A stretch of DNA of 7,935 bases from Tatlockia sp. (GCA_013698215.1 JACCVJ010000177.1:1-7935), one strand, 5' to 3'. Positions 1 through 4,937 are shown, numbered from the stretch's first letter. Notes: generated by a model from the sequence alone, not told the origin. Translations and numbers: made by a program.

Positions 1-71
1 TTCGCTATGTATCGTCATGTACATACATGGTTAATGATCTAAAAACTCAGCTAAGAACTTTTATTGGTTCC

Positions 72-90
72 AGAGCTATGTTTTAGCTCT
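72..90. repeat. Perfect 7-bp inverted repeat (hairpin)
   Basis: AGAGCTA (72-78) and TAGCTCT (84-90) are perfect inverted arms around a 5-nt TGTTT loop. No T-tract follows directly on the + strand, so it is not a textbook terminator. It could be a protein-binding dyad or close an upstream transcript. Confidence 0.5.
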
Positions 91-166
91 AATACAGATT
101 TCATGCTTATTCCTATTTTCTGTTCCAATGATTGTCTCTACCTAAAGACACTAATTGCTGAGCTTT

Positions 167-230
167 GAAATTGTACAGTTTCTAAGCTATATTGAGATTG
201 TACAACTTTGATTTGAAATTGTACAGTCTC
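167..230. repeat. Three 16-bp near-palindromic repeats centred on TGTACA (operator or iteron)
   Basis: Site 1 at 167-182 is GAAATTGTACAGTTTC, symmetric (GAAA-n-TGTACA-n-TTTC) except at the two n positions. Site 2 at 194-209 is GAGATTGTACAACTTT. Site 3 at 215-230 is GAAATTGTACAGTCTC and differs from site 1 at one position. The cores start 27 and 21 bases apart. Repeated dyads of this kind upstream of a small basic DNA-binding protein are usual for autoregulatory operators. They could equally be iterons bound by the replication protein. Confidence 0.6.
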
Positions 231-245
231 AAATCAGAATTTTTT

Positions 246-251
246 TAGAAT
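246..251 (+). promoter_or_regulatory. Possible -10 box for the first gene
   Basis: TAGAAT matches the sigma-70-type TATAAT at five of six positions and lies about 50 bases before the start codon at 303. I find no good -35 hexamer at 16-18 bases, but the third TGTACA repeat (215-230) covers that position, as in an activated or repressed promoter. Confidence 0.25.
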
Positions 252-273
252 ATTGAGCAATTTATGTCAGCAT

Positions 274-289
274 GAATGTGTACTATTTC
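274..289. promoter_or_regulatory. Degenerate fourth copy of the TGTACA-type operator
   Basis: GAATGTGTACTATTTC matches site 1 (167-182) at 12 of 16 positions in the same orientation. It ends just before the AGAGG ribosome binding site (290-294) of the first gene, so a protein bound here could block transcription of that gene. The call rests on similarity to the three upstream copies only. Confidence 0.35.
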
Positions 290-294
290 AGAGG
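290..294 (+). promoter_or_regulatory. Ribosome binding site of the first gene
   Basis: AGAGG with an 8-base spacer to ATG 303. It decides for 303 over the in-frame ATG at 276. Confidence 0.5.
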
Positions 295-302
295 CAACAA
301 AT

Positions 303-542
303 ATGTCTGGACGTGGAGGTGCTAGACCCAATAGCGGACCTAAACCGTCTTGGAGGTTAGGAAAAACTAAGGCGATCCGAGTCCCCATAGCTATTGCAGA
401 TGCCTTGCAGGCTATTGCTAGGCGAATGGATAGAGAGGAAACCTTAAATGTCGTTGAGCTAGAATTTGGCACTGACGGCCATTCTCTGTCTCCAGATGAA
501 ATGGGAAAGTTGTTGAAGCCCTGCAAATTCTCATCGTCTTAA
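303..542 (+). CDS. Small basic protein, RHH-like putative DNA-binding regulator (79 aa, zero-frame product)
   Basis: I place the start at ATG 303, because AGAGG (290-294) lies 8 bases upstream; an in-frame ATG at 276 has no such site. The N-terminus is Gly/Arg/Pro-rich (RGGARPNSGPKPSW, residues 4-17). It is followed by GKTKAIRVP and an amphipathic helix, ADALQAIARRMD (about residues 20-43). A basic strand ending in IRVP followed by a helix resembles the first half of ribbon-helix-helix regulators of the CopG/Arc type, and similar RGG...IRVP small proteins are common in cyanobacteria. By position, ahead of a plasmid rep gene and behind repeated palindromes, it may be an autoregulated copy-number or partition regulator; that is inference. 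Its last ten codons (after 509) look unnatural, and the -1 frame is more protein-like from there (see the 303-673 entry). Confidence 0.6.
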   Translation: MSGRGGARPNSGPKPSWRLGKTKAIRVPIAIADALQAIARRMDREETLNVVELEFGTDGHSLSPDEMGKLLKPCKFSSS

Positions 543-673
543 CAGAGGATGAGCTAACTGGGAAAGGAGCGTTTGCTGGCAGGAAAGCTGAGGGCGATCG
601 CCGTTCTACTCTTGTACAGCAGATGAAATTTTGGAAAGCACTACTTAAGAAATTGGAGATAGAAAGTGACTAA
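303..673 (+). CDS. Possible -1 frameshift fusion of the first gene (123 aa), or a gene broken by a frameshift
   Basis: In the -1 frame the sequence is open from 500 to the TAA at 671-673 (an in-frame TGA at 497-499 closes it upstream). It reads as a convincing helical, charged protein: VVEALQILIVLTEDEL, then a Gly/Lys/Arg stretch, then a C-terminal helix QQMKFWKALLKKLEIE. The zero frame gives only a short KPCKFSSS-type tail before stopping at 540-542. The two frames meet at G GGA AAG (503-509), a heptamer of the X XXY YYZ form with exactly the zero-frame phase needed for -1 slippage. The fusion has 69 zero-frame codons plus 54 codons. The downstream frame has no good start of its own (first ATG at 623), which favours fusion over a separate gene. 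A one-base indel in the plasmid, or a sequencing error, would look the same. Confidence 0.45.
503..509 (+). other. Candidate slippery heptamer GGGAAAG
   Basis: The zero-frame codons are GGA (504-506) and AAG (507-509). Slipping back one base re-pairs on GGG and AAA and enters the frame open to 673. A 6-bp hairpin (CTCATC 530-535, GATGAG 548-553) lies about 20 bases downstream, farther than usual for a stimulator, with the zero-frame stop in its loop. No clear stimulatory Shine-Dalgarno lies upstream. Confidence 0.35.
593..602. repeat. HIP1 palindrome (GGCGATCGCC)
   Basis: HIP1 octamer GCGATCGC at 594-601 within a 10-bp palindrome. It is a cyanobacterial genome signature and supports the host assignment. 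It lies inside the -1 frame extension of the first gene. Confidence 0.9.
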
Positions 674-689
674 AAACAGAAAGCGCCCA

Positions 690-756
690 ACTCTTATAAA
701 GGAATCTGGCACTGCCTGCTTATAAAAAAATTGTAACTTCGTAACGGTATAAGAGT
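690..756. repeat. Long-range 9-bp inverted repeat
   Basis: ACTCTTATA (690-698) is the exact reverse complement of TATAAGAGT (748-756), 49 bases apart. The 3' arm shares GAGT (753-756) with the next hairpin, so the two helices cannot form together. Confidence 0.45.
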
Positions 757-784
757 CGGTCATAGCTGGAAACTTACCCGACTC
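753..784. repeat. GC-rich 7-bp hairpin
   Basis: GAGTCGG (753-759) pairs with CCGACTC (778-784) around an 18-base loop. On the - strand it is followed by TTATACCG, which would make only a weak terminator. It competes with the 690-756 pairing. Confidence 0.45.
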
Positions 785-800
785 CCACCGCCAACAAATA

Positions 801-814
801 GAACCAAAGGGTTC
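801..814. repeat. Small hairpin (GAACC-AAAG-GGTTC)
   Basis: Perfect 5-bp stem with a 4-base loop inside the leader, between the GC-rich hairpin and the possible - strand -10 box at 822-827. Confidence 0.35.
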
Positions 815-821
815 CACATCT

Positions 822-827
822 ATTATA
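822..827 (-). promoter_or_regulatory. Possible -10 box of a leftward antisense RNA
   Basis: The + strand ATTATA reads TATAAT on the - strand, a perfect -10 hexamer. No good -35 lies 16-18 bases away. A transcript from here would run leftward through the hairpins at 801-814 and 753-784, giving an RNA of roughly 65-70 bases if it ended just past the latter. Weak evidence. Confidence 0.2.
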
Positions 828-866
828 TGGAAATCTGTTTCAGCCAACGAACATTAGTCAAATTAT

Positions 867-897
867 TTTTCCCAGTAGTTGCCAACTTCGGGGAAAA
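867..897. repeat. Nested hairpin
   Basis: TTTTCCC (867-873) pairs with GGGAAAA (891-897). An inner AGTT (877-880) pairs with AACT (884-887) around GCC, separated from the outer stem by a small internal loop. It lies about 60 bases before the 57-codon ORF. Confidence 0.4.
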
Positions 898-921
898 CTT
901 GGTCTGGTGTTCTAGTCAGCA

Positions 922-978
922 ATGCCGCTCACAACAACGGTGTCTGCTGAAGGGCTTGATGAGCAAGCCTTGGCGTGA
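922..978 (+). CDS. Candidate 18-codon leader peptide overlapping the next ORF
   Basis: ATG 922 to TGA 976-978 encodes MPLTTTVSAEGLDEQALA, a plausible protein-like start. It overlaps the 959 ORF by 20 bases in another frame. I see no clear ribosome binding site. It may be a translated leader coupled to the next ORF, the displaced true N-terminus of that gene after a frameshift, or chance. Confidence 0.2.
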   Translation: MPLTTTVSAEGLDEQALA

Positions 979-1132
979 GATAGCAGATGTTCATATGTTA
1001 GTGAGCAAGTTTGCCGGGACGGCGCGCTCGATCGTCCCAGCAACTTTGCGTGAGATGCGCCCGCACGAGCGTATTTCCCTCTTGGGAGCTATTGAGGCGG
1101 TAGGGAGAAAAGTAAATAAGTTTCGCAGGTGA
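959..1132 (+). CDS. 57-aa hypothetical protein immediately upstream of rep
   Basis: I do not recognise a family. ATG 959 is preceded by GAAGGG (949-954), a reasonable ribosome binding site with a 4-5 base spacer. The product is small, basic and mostly helical: MSKPWREIADVHMLVSKFAG, then SIVPATLREM, then ISLLGAIEAVGRKVNKFRR. Its stop (1130-1132) directly abuts the 5' arm (1133-1139) of the hairpin that contains the rep ribosome binding site. A ribosome finishing this ORF would open that hairpin, so its translation could control rep translation, as leader ORFs do in IncFII and IncI plasmids. The frame is open upstream to 827, but that part looks non-coding. It could be a regulator in its own right, a coupling ORF, or both. 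Confidence 0.5.
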   Translation: MSKPWREIADVHMLVSKFAGTARSIVPATLREMRPHERISLLGAIEAVGRKVNKFRR

Positions 1133-1161
1133 AGTCTCCGACTCCATAAAACTAGGAGACT
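1133..1161 (+). promoter_or_regulatory. Hairpin sequestering the rep ribosome binding site
   Basis: AGTCTCC (1133-1139) is perfectly complementary to GGAGACT (1155-1161), with a 15-base loop. The rep Shine-Dalgarno AGGAG (1154-1158) lies almost entirely in the 3' arm, 8 bases before GTG 1167. The 5' arm begins at the base after the stop codon of the 57-codon ORF. This is the geometry expected for translational coupling. Confidence 0.5.
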
Positions 1162-1166
1162 CCAAA

Positions 1167-4100
1167 GTGAATCAAGAAAAATTATCGTTTACTACAACGG
1201 GGCAAAGTTGCCCAGACTACATCTATCCCCACCATTGGAAAGAATGGCTTGATAGCGCCGTAGACCCAGACATCATTGCCCTCAATGTCCACAGCATGGA
1301 AAGTCAGCGCCCCTACGAATATCTGTGCTACTCGCCATTGCTGCCACGCACAAACACCGGACGACTAGCAACTTGGGTATTGAGGCGTTATACTCATACC
1401 GAGCATGGCGGCTGGTGGTGTAATGGACTAGACCCATTGGATAATTGGCAACCGATGCGGTGGGGCTGCTTCAAGCCAGATAGACCAGTCCGCGATGAAA
1501 AAGGCAAGCTGGTCAAGTACGAGCATCCGTTTAAGATCGGCACTAGAGCATTCTTTTTGAGAGTAAACTGGAAGATTGGGTTAAAAATTGCATCATTCGC
1601 AGGGAGGAGTCAGGAATATGAGCGCAGGATTTTGCAAGCGTACTCAACAATTGAAACAACAGCAGAAAAAAGAGCAGCAGAAAACAAGGGCTTCGGAGTT
1701 TCAAGCAAAGTTAGCAGATGGGGGCTTGAAAACAGAAATGATTTACATTCCCGAACTAGACGAGTGGCATCCAGTGATGAACGGGGAAAATTCAAGGCAG
1801 CAGTCCCTAGAGAATTTTTAAGTGGAGAAGACAGCGATTTTTGGCAGTGGGTCGATGAAGCAATCATCCCGATTACAATCACCGAAGGAGCGAAAAAAGC
1901 CGGGGCGCTGCTAACGGCTGGATACGCTGCTATCGCCTTACCAGGGATTGACGGCGGCTATCGCACGCCCAAAGACGAGGCAGGTAATAAAACTGGTCGC
2001 TCCTACCTGCTGCCAGAACTCAAGCATTTTGCCACTTCTGGGCGGAGAATCAATTTCTGCTTCGACCGCGACTCTAAGCAAAAAACTGTCCGCAACGTCA
2101 ATCGAGCAATTACCACGTGCGGGAAATTATTAACCCAATTAAATTGCGATATCTGGGTAATTAGCTGGCAGCAACCAGAAAAGGGCGTTGATGATTTTCT
2201 AGCTGCCTATGGCTGTGACGAATTTGAGCGCGTTGCTTATTCCTTAGCTGCCAATTGGGACACTTGGCTAGGCAGAAGCTACACTCAGCTAACTTACGCC
2301 CCAGATATCCTAGTCAACCGCCGTTATTTAGGTGAAATTTCTATTCCTCTTGCAGCGCAGCTAGTCGCAATTAAGTCGCCCAAAGGCACGGGCAAAACCC
2401 ACTTGTTAGAAAGCGTCGTCAGTGACGCTATAGCTAGCGGGCAGTGGGTGCTAGTCGTCGGTCATCGGGTGCAGCTAGTAGAAGCATTATGCCATCGCTT
2501 CGGCATCCCCTACATTACCGAAGTTAGAACTTCAGAGACGGGAGCAGTTTTAGGCTACGGGCTGTGCGTCGATAGTTTACACCCCCAGAGTCAAGCGCGG
2601 TTTAATGCCGACAATTGGCACGATGGCGTAGTGATTATTGATGAATGCGAACAAGTCATTTGGCACGCGCTCAACTCCAACACTTGTCAGACTTCGCGCG
2701 TAGCTATTCTCCAGCAACTCAAGACCTTGTTATCTAACGTGCTACAAGGTAATGGGCGGGTGTTTCTAGCAGATGCGGACTTAAGCGATTTGAGCATAGA
2801 TTTTGTCCGCTCGCTCTCTGGGTATGACACTGAGCCGACTGTAATCGTCAACCAATGGTTGCCGGGACCCGAAGAACGCTGCAATATCCATAACTATACG
2901 GGGAAAAACCCCAGCGCTCTTGTGGCGGCTTTAGAAACACACATTAATAATGGTGGTAGACCGTTTGTAGTCTGCTCGGCGCAGAAAGCTAAAAGCAATT
3001 GGGGAACCCGCACGCTTGAAAGCCACTTGCAGAATTTGTTTAATGATAGAAAAATCTTGCGGATTGACTCGGAGACAATTTCTGATCCCTCTCATCCGGC
3101 TTATGGCTGCATTGCTAATCTCAATGAGATTTTGCCCCACTACGACATTGTACTGGCTTCGCCTAGTATTGAGACTGGGGTGAGTATCGACTTAAAGAGA
3201 CACTTTACAAGCGTCTGGGGGATTTTCCAGGGGGTGCAATCTTCTAGCTCTGCTCGTCAAGCGCTGTTTCGACTTAGAGAACCAGTAGAGCGGCATATTT
3301 GGGCAGCGCCCTATGGCATTGGCAAAATTAGCAATGGCAGCACTAGCGTTAAGTCCTTATTAGCTAGTCAGCACAAGCTGGCGAAAGCAAATATTCGCTT
3401 GCTCCAAGAGGCAGAGCTAGATGACATTGAACTTAACTTCCAACCCCAGTCGTTGCGGATATGGGCGCAGATGGCAGTGGGGGTCAATCTCGGCATGATT
3501 GATTATCGCCAATCAATTCTGATTGGATTAAAAGCCGAAGGACACCAAATCGTCGCTGCTGGGGAAGCGGTGAACGATGCTGTAAAATGTGCCGTCACTG
3601 ACACCAAAAAGCAAAACCACCAGGCAGAAGCAAGCGCGATCGCCTCTGCGCCGGAAATCTCCTCAGTACAATACGAGCAACTACAAGATCAAAAGGCTAA
3701 AACACAACCACAAAGGTACTCCCAGCGTAAGCATTTACTAGAGAAGCGCTACAGCATTCCCGTTGATGCGTCATTGGTACTCAAGGATGATGACGGCTGG
3801 TACGCCCAAATCAAGCTGCACTACTACTTAACTGTAGGGCGACAGTTTCTTAAAGGGCGGGATGTATCGCGGCTAATGGAGCAGTCAAAGCAAGGCAATG
3901 GCGCACTCTGGCAGCCAGACTTGAATCGCACTCAAGTGAGCGTGGCTGTAGCAGTCTTAGAAAATTTAGGACTATTGGAGTTGCTGATCCCCAATCAGGA
4001 ATGGCGATCTTCTGACCAAGTTTTACAGCAGATGGCGATGCTGGCACTAGCTCATGCTTGGGATATTAAGGCTGCGCTCAATATTACTATTAGTGAAAAA

Positions 4101-4361
4101 GATACGCCTATAGCGATCGCCCAAAAACTGCTCGGTAAGGTGGGGTTGAAACTTGAGTATCTCAGGCGAGAGGGCAGCGACGGCGAACGAAAGCGGGTCT
4201 ATGGCTACACTGCCCCCAGTGACGGTAGGGATGAAGTGTTCGCTGCTTGGATGGCACGGGATGAAGCGAATACGACCGTACATTTTACGTCCACCCCAGG
4301 TAATAAAGAGATTATTAACTCCTCAATGGACACGACTAAACCAGAGGTAGCAGGGGTGTAA
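1167..4361 (+). CDS. cyRepA1: Plasmid replication protein, CyRepA1-like (DUF3854 Toprim-like region plus SF2 helicase)
   Basis: This is the probable plasmid initiator. The start is GTG 1167 with AGGAG 8 bases upstream. The 1064-aa product has a Trp-rich N-terminal part (residues 1-135). A DUF3854/Toprim-like region follows (about 230-350) with TITEGAKKAGALL (conserved Glu 240), an acidic FDRDSK motif (299-304) and GVDDFL (340-344). Then comes a helicase core with Walker A PKGTGKTH (405-412), a DECE box (492-495), FLADADL (533-539), SPSIETGVSID (665-675) and an Arg-finger-like SARQALFRLRE (695-705). The C-terminal third holds a Lys/Gln-rich linker (about 810-860) and helical, winged-helix-like segments ending in RVYGYTAPSDGRDEVFAAW. 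Toprim-plus-helicase layout and length match the cyanobacterial CyRepA1 family of large plasmids. Residues about 181-213 are Arg/Ser-rich and less protein-like than the +1 frame there (see 1618-1821). Translation is probably gated by the 1133-1161 hairpin. Confidence 0.85.
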   Translation: MNQEKLSFTTTGQSCPDYIYPHHWKEWLDSAVDPDIIALNVHSMESQRPYEYLCYSPLLPRTNTGRLATWVLRRYTHTEHGGWWCNGLDPLDNWQPMRWGCFKPDRPVRDEKGKLVKYEHPFKIGTRAFFLRVNWKIGLKIASFAGRSQEYERRILQAYSTIETTAEKRAAENKGFGVSSKVSRWGLENRNDLHSRTRRVASSDERGKFKAAVPREFLSGEDSDFWQWVDEAIIPITITEGAKKAGALLTAGYAAIALPGIDGGYRTPKDEAGNKTGRSYLLPELKHFATSGRRINFCFDRDSKQKTVRNVNRAITTCGKLLTQLNCDIWVISWQQPEKGVDDFLAAYGCDEFERVAYSLAANWDTWLGRSYTQLTYAPDILVNRRYLGEISIPLAAQLVAIKSPKGTGKTHLLESVVSDAIASGQWVLVVGHRVQLVEALCHRFGIPYITEVRTSETGAVLGYGLCVDSLHPQSQARFNADNWHDGVVIIDECEQVIWHALNSNTCQTSRVAILQQLKTLLSNVLQGNGRVFLADADLSDLSIDFVRSLSGYDTEPTVIVNQWLPGPEERCNIHNYTGKNPSALVAALETHINNGGRPFVVCSAQKAKSNWGTRTLESHLQNLFNDRKILRIDSETISDPSHPAYGCIANLNEILPHYDIVLASPSIETGVSIDLKRHFTSVWGIFQGVQSSSSARQALFRLREPVERHIWAAPYGIGKISNGSTSVKSLLASQHKLAKANIRLLQEAELDDIELNFQPQSLRIWAQMAVGVNLGMIDYRQSILIGLKAEGHQIVAAGEAVNDAVKCAVTDTKKQNHQAEASAIASAPEISSVQYEQLQDQKAKTQPQRYSQRKHLLEKRYSIPVDASLVLKDDDGWYAQIKLHYYLTVGRQFLKGRDVSRLMEQSKQGNGALWQPDLNRTQVSVAVAVLENLGLLELLIPNQEWRSSDQVLQQMAMLALAHAWDIKAALNITISEKDTPIAIAQKLLGKVGLKLEYLRREGSDGERKRVYGYTAPSDGRDEVFAAWMARDEANTTVHFTSTPGNKEIINSSMDTTKPEVAGV
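1618..1821 (+). CDS. Candidate overlapping ORF inside rep, +1 frame (67 aa)
   Basis: ATG 1618 is preceded by GGGAGGAG (1602-1609), a very strong ribosome binding site with an 8-base spacer from its AGGAG. The product has a Gln/Lys-rich helix (residues 10-24), then ASEFQAKLADG and TEMIYIPELDEWHPVMNGEN. It reads more like a natural protein than the rep frame over the same bases, which gives an Arg/Ser-rich stretch there. It may be a real overlapping gene, or rep may have passed through this frame ancestrally between two compensating indels. Frame 0 is open throughout, so rep itself is not interrupted. No family recognised. Confidence 0.25.
   Translation: MSAGFCKRTQQLKQQQKKEQQKTRASEFQAKLADGGLKTEMIYIPELDEWHPVMNGENSRQQSLENF
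3636..3643. repeat. HIP1 octamer
   Basis: GCGATCGC inside rep, in the Lys/Gln-rich linker region. A cyanobacterial signature. Confidence 0.85.
4113..4120. repeat. HIP1 octamer
   Basis: GCGATCGC near the 3' end of rep. A cyanobacterial signature. Confidence 0.85.
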
Positions 4362-4384
4362 GTAATTCACCTCCGCTCCATAGT

Positions 4385-4401
4385 TAGGGCAACCAGCCCT
4401 A
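4385..4401. terminator. Hairpin downstream of rep, possible terminator
   Basis: TAGGGC (4385-4390) and GCCCTA (4396-4401) form a perfect 6-bp stem with an AACCA loop, 23 bases after the rep stop. No T-tract follows, so an intrinsic terminator is uncertain, although cyanobacterial terminators often lack strong U-tracts. It could instead be an mRNA 3'-end stabiliser. Confidence 0.35.
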
Positions 4402-4492
4402 GAGGATCGCATTACGCTTCCTAGCAGTTACGATAGAGCAAATATCTGTTGTGCCACGATTTGCGCTTGCTAACAGTAAGTTAATCTCCGCT

Positions 4493-4514
4493 CACTTGAG
4501 TAGTGCAGCAAGTG
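4493..4514. repeat. 6-bp inverted repeat between rep and the 112-aa gene
   Basis: CACTTG (4493-4498) and CAAGTG (4509-4514) flank a 10-base spacer. A T6 run (4526-4531) follows after 11 bases, too far for a standard terminator. The rest of 4362-4586 shows a direct repeat CTCCGCTC (4370-4377 and 4486-4493) and no gene that I can support. Confidence 0.3.
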
Positions 4515-4542
4515 TTGTTGATAACTTTTTTAGTAGTTTAAT
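4515..4542 (+). promoter_or_regulatory. Weak promoter candidate for the 112-aa gene
   Basis: TTGTTG (4515-4520) and TTTAAT (4537-4542) are 16 bases apart. The -10 matches five of six positions, the -35 only three. A better -35, TTGATA (4518-4523), would leave only 13 bases. Confidence 0.2.
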
Positions 4543-4586
4543 GGAAAACGATTGGCTCTGTTGAGTTTTATGGACGAAGTAAGACC

Positions 4587-4925
4587 ATGCCAAAAAGAAA
4601 CCTATTAAAGGTGATTCAGCAGCTAAATCGCTCCCAGGCTATTGAGCGTCATTGCCCTGATGGCATTTATGACCCGAATGGTTGGTGGAATTGTTCTTGG
4701 CAGGAATACGGCTCGGCTGGGAATTTAGATGAGTGCATTAACATGGTGTCCAACTATATCCTCAGTGACCTAGACGATTTCCTTGAACTTATGCCTGAAT
4801 TATGCAAACGCCGATTGGATCGAGTCAGGCATCAATGCTTGACTCTTGGAGAGGCTGGTGTTGAAGACTGGTGGAGTATTTGGTATGGTGGGGACGACGA
4901 CTCACTAATCCAGTCCGAGCATTGA
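4587..4925 (+). CDS. Hypothetical protein, Trp/Cys-rich and acidic at the C-terminus (112 aa)
   Basis: I do not recognise this protein. ATG 4587 is the only good start: the frame closes upstream at a TAA at 4539-4541, and the ribosome binding site is weak (only GAAG around 4576). The N-terminus is basic (MPKRNLLKVIQQLNRSQ). Then come a Trp/Asn-rich segment (DPNGWWNCSW, residues 29-38), helices with LDDFLELMPELCKRRLDRVR (about 61-80), and a tail with DWWSIWYGGDDD (93-104). It has six Trp and five Cys; the Cys are not in a zinc-finger spacing. No signal peptide or membrane span is visible, so it is probably cytosolic. It follows rep in the same direction but after a 225-base gap with a hairpin, so it is probably a separate transcription unit. 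Plasmid accessory role unknown. Confidence 0.6.
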   Translation: MPKRNLLKVIQQLNRSQAIERHCPDGIYDPNGWWNCSWQEYGSAGNLDECINMVSNYILSDLDDFLELMPELCKRRLDRVRHQCLTLGEAGVEDWWSIWYGGDDDSLIQSEH

Positions 4926-4937
4926 GCTATTAATAGC
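4926..4937. repeat. Perfect 12-bp palindrome directly after the 112-aa gene
   Basis: GCTATTAATAGC begins at the base after the TGA stop (4923-4925). With no loop and no T-tract it is more likely a protein-binding site than a terminator. Confidence 0.45.

Larger units (their letters stand above)
1..302. promoter_or_regulatory. Non-coding control region upstream of the first gene
   Basis: I see no convincing gene in these 302 bases. The stretch is AT-rich and holds a short inverted repeat at the left edge (CATGTA 16-21, TACATG 24-29), a 7-bp hairpin (72-90), four TGTACA-centred near-palindromes (167-289) and a T-tract (241-246). This composition fits a promoter/operator region, possibly part of a replication origin. 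I found no DnaA box (TTATNCACA type). Confidence 0.55.
674..958 (+). promoter_or_regulatory. Dyad-rich leader between the regulator and the rep side
   Basis: I see no convincing gene in these 285 bases. A longer ORF starting at 827 runs through into the 959 gene, but its first 44 codons are Cys/Ser/Gln-rich and not protein-like. The stretch carries a direct repeat CTTATAAA (693-700 and 719-726) and four inverted repeats: 690-698/748-756 (9 bp), 753-759/778-784 (7 bp, GC-rich), 801-805/810-814 (5 bp), and 867-873/891-897 (7 bp, nested). This density suggests an RNA that folds, as in plasmid copy-control leaders. That role is inference. Confidence 0.4.

Noticed and set aside
73..90. GAGCTATGTTTTAG resembles part of a type II CRISPR repeat/tracrRNA.
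   Set aside because: It is a single short copy, explained by the local 7-bp inverted repeat. There are no spacers, no second repeat and no cas gene.
276..302. Earlier in-frame ATG (276) for the first gene.
   Set aside because: It has no Shine-Dalgarno and overlaps the fourth operator copy. ATG 303 has AGAGG 8 bases upstream and fits the Gly/Arg-rich start of the protein.
245..526. 93-codon ORF on the - strand.
   Set aside because: It is antisense to the first gene over nearly its full length, with no ribosome binding site and a composition that mirrors the sense gene.
827..958. Upstream 44-codon extension of the 57-aa ORF, starting at ATG 827.
   Set aside because: Its product is Cys/Ser/Gln-rich and irregular, it lies over the leader hairpins, and the ATG at 959 has the better ribosome binding site.
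1610..4283. Several - strand and +2 frame ORFs of 60-90 codons within rep.
   Set aside because: They lie wholly inside a well-supported gene, lack ribosome binding sites and show no recognisable motifs. Only the 1618-1821 ORF has independent support.
4570..4608. 12-codon ORF (ATG 4570) overlapping the start of the 112-aa gene.
   Set aside because: It is too short and lacks a ribosome binding site. A leader-peptide role cannot be told from chance.
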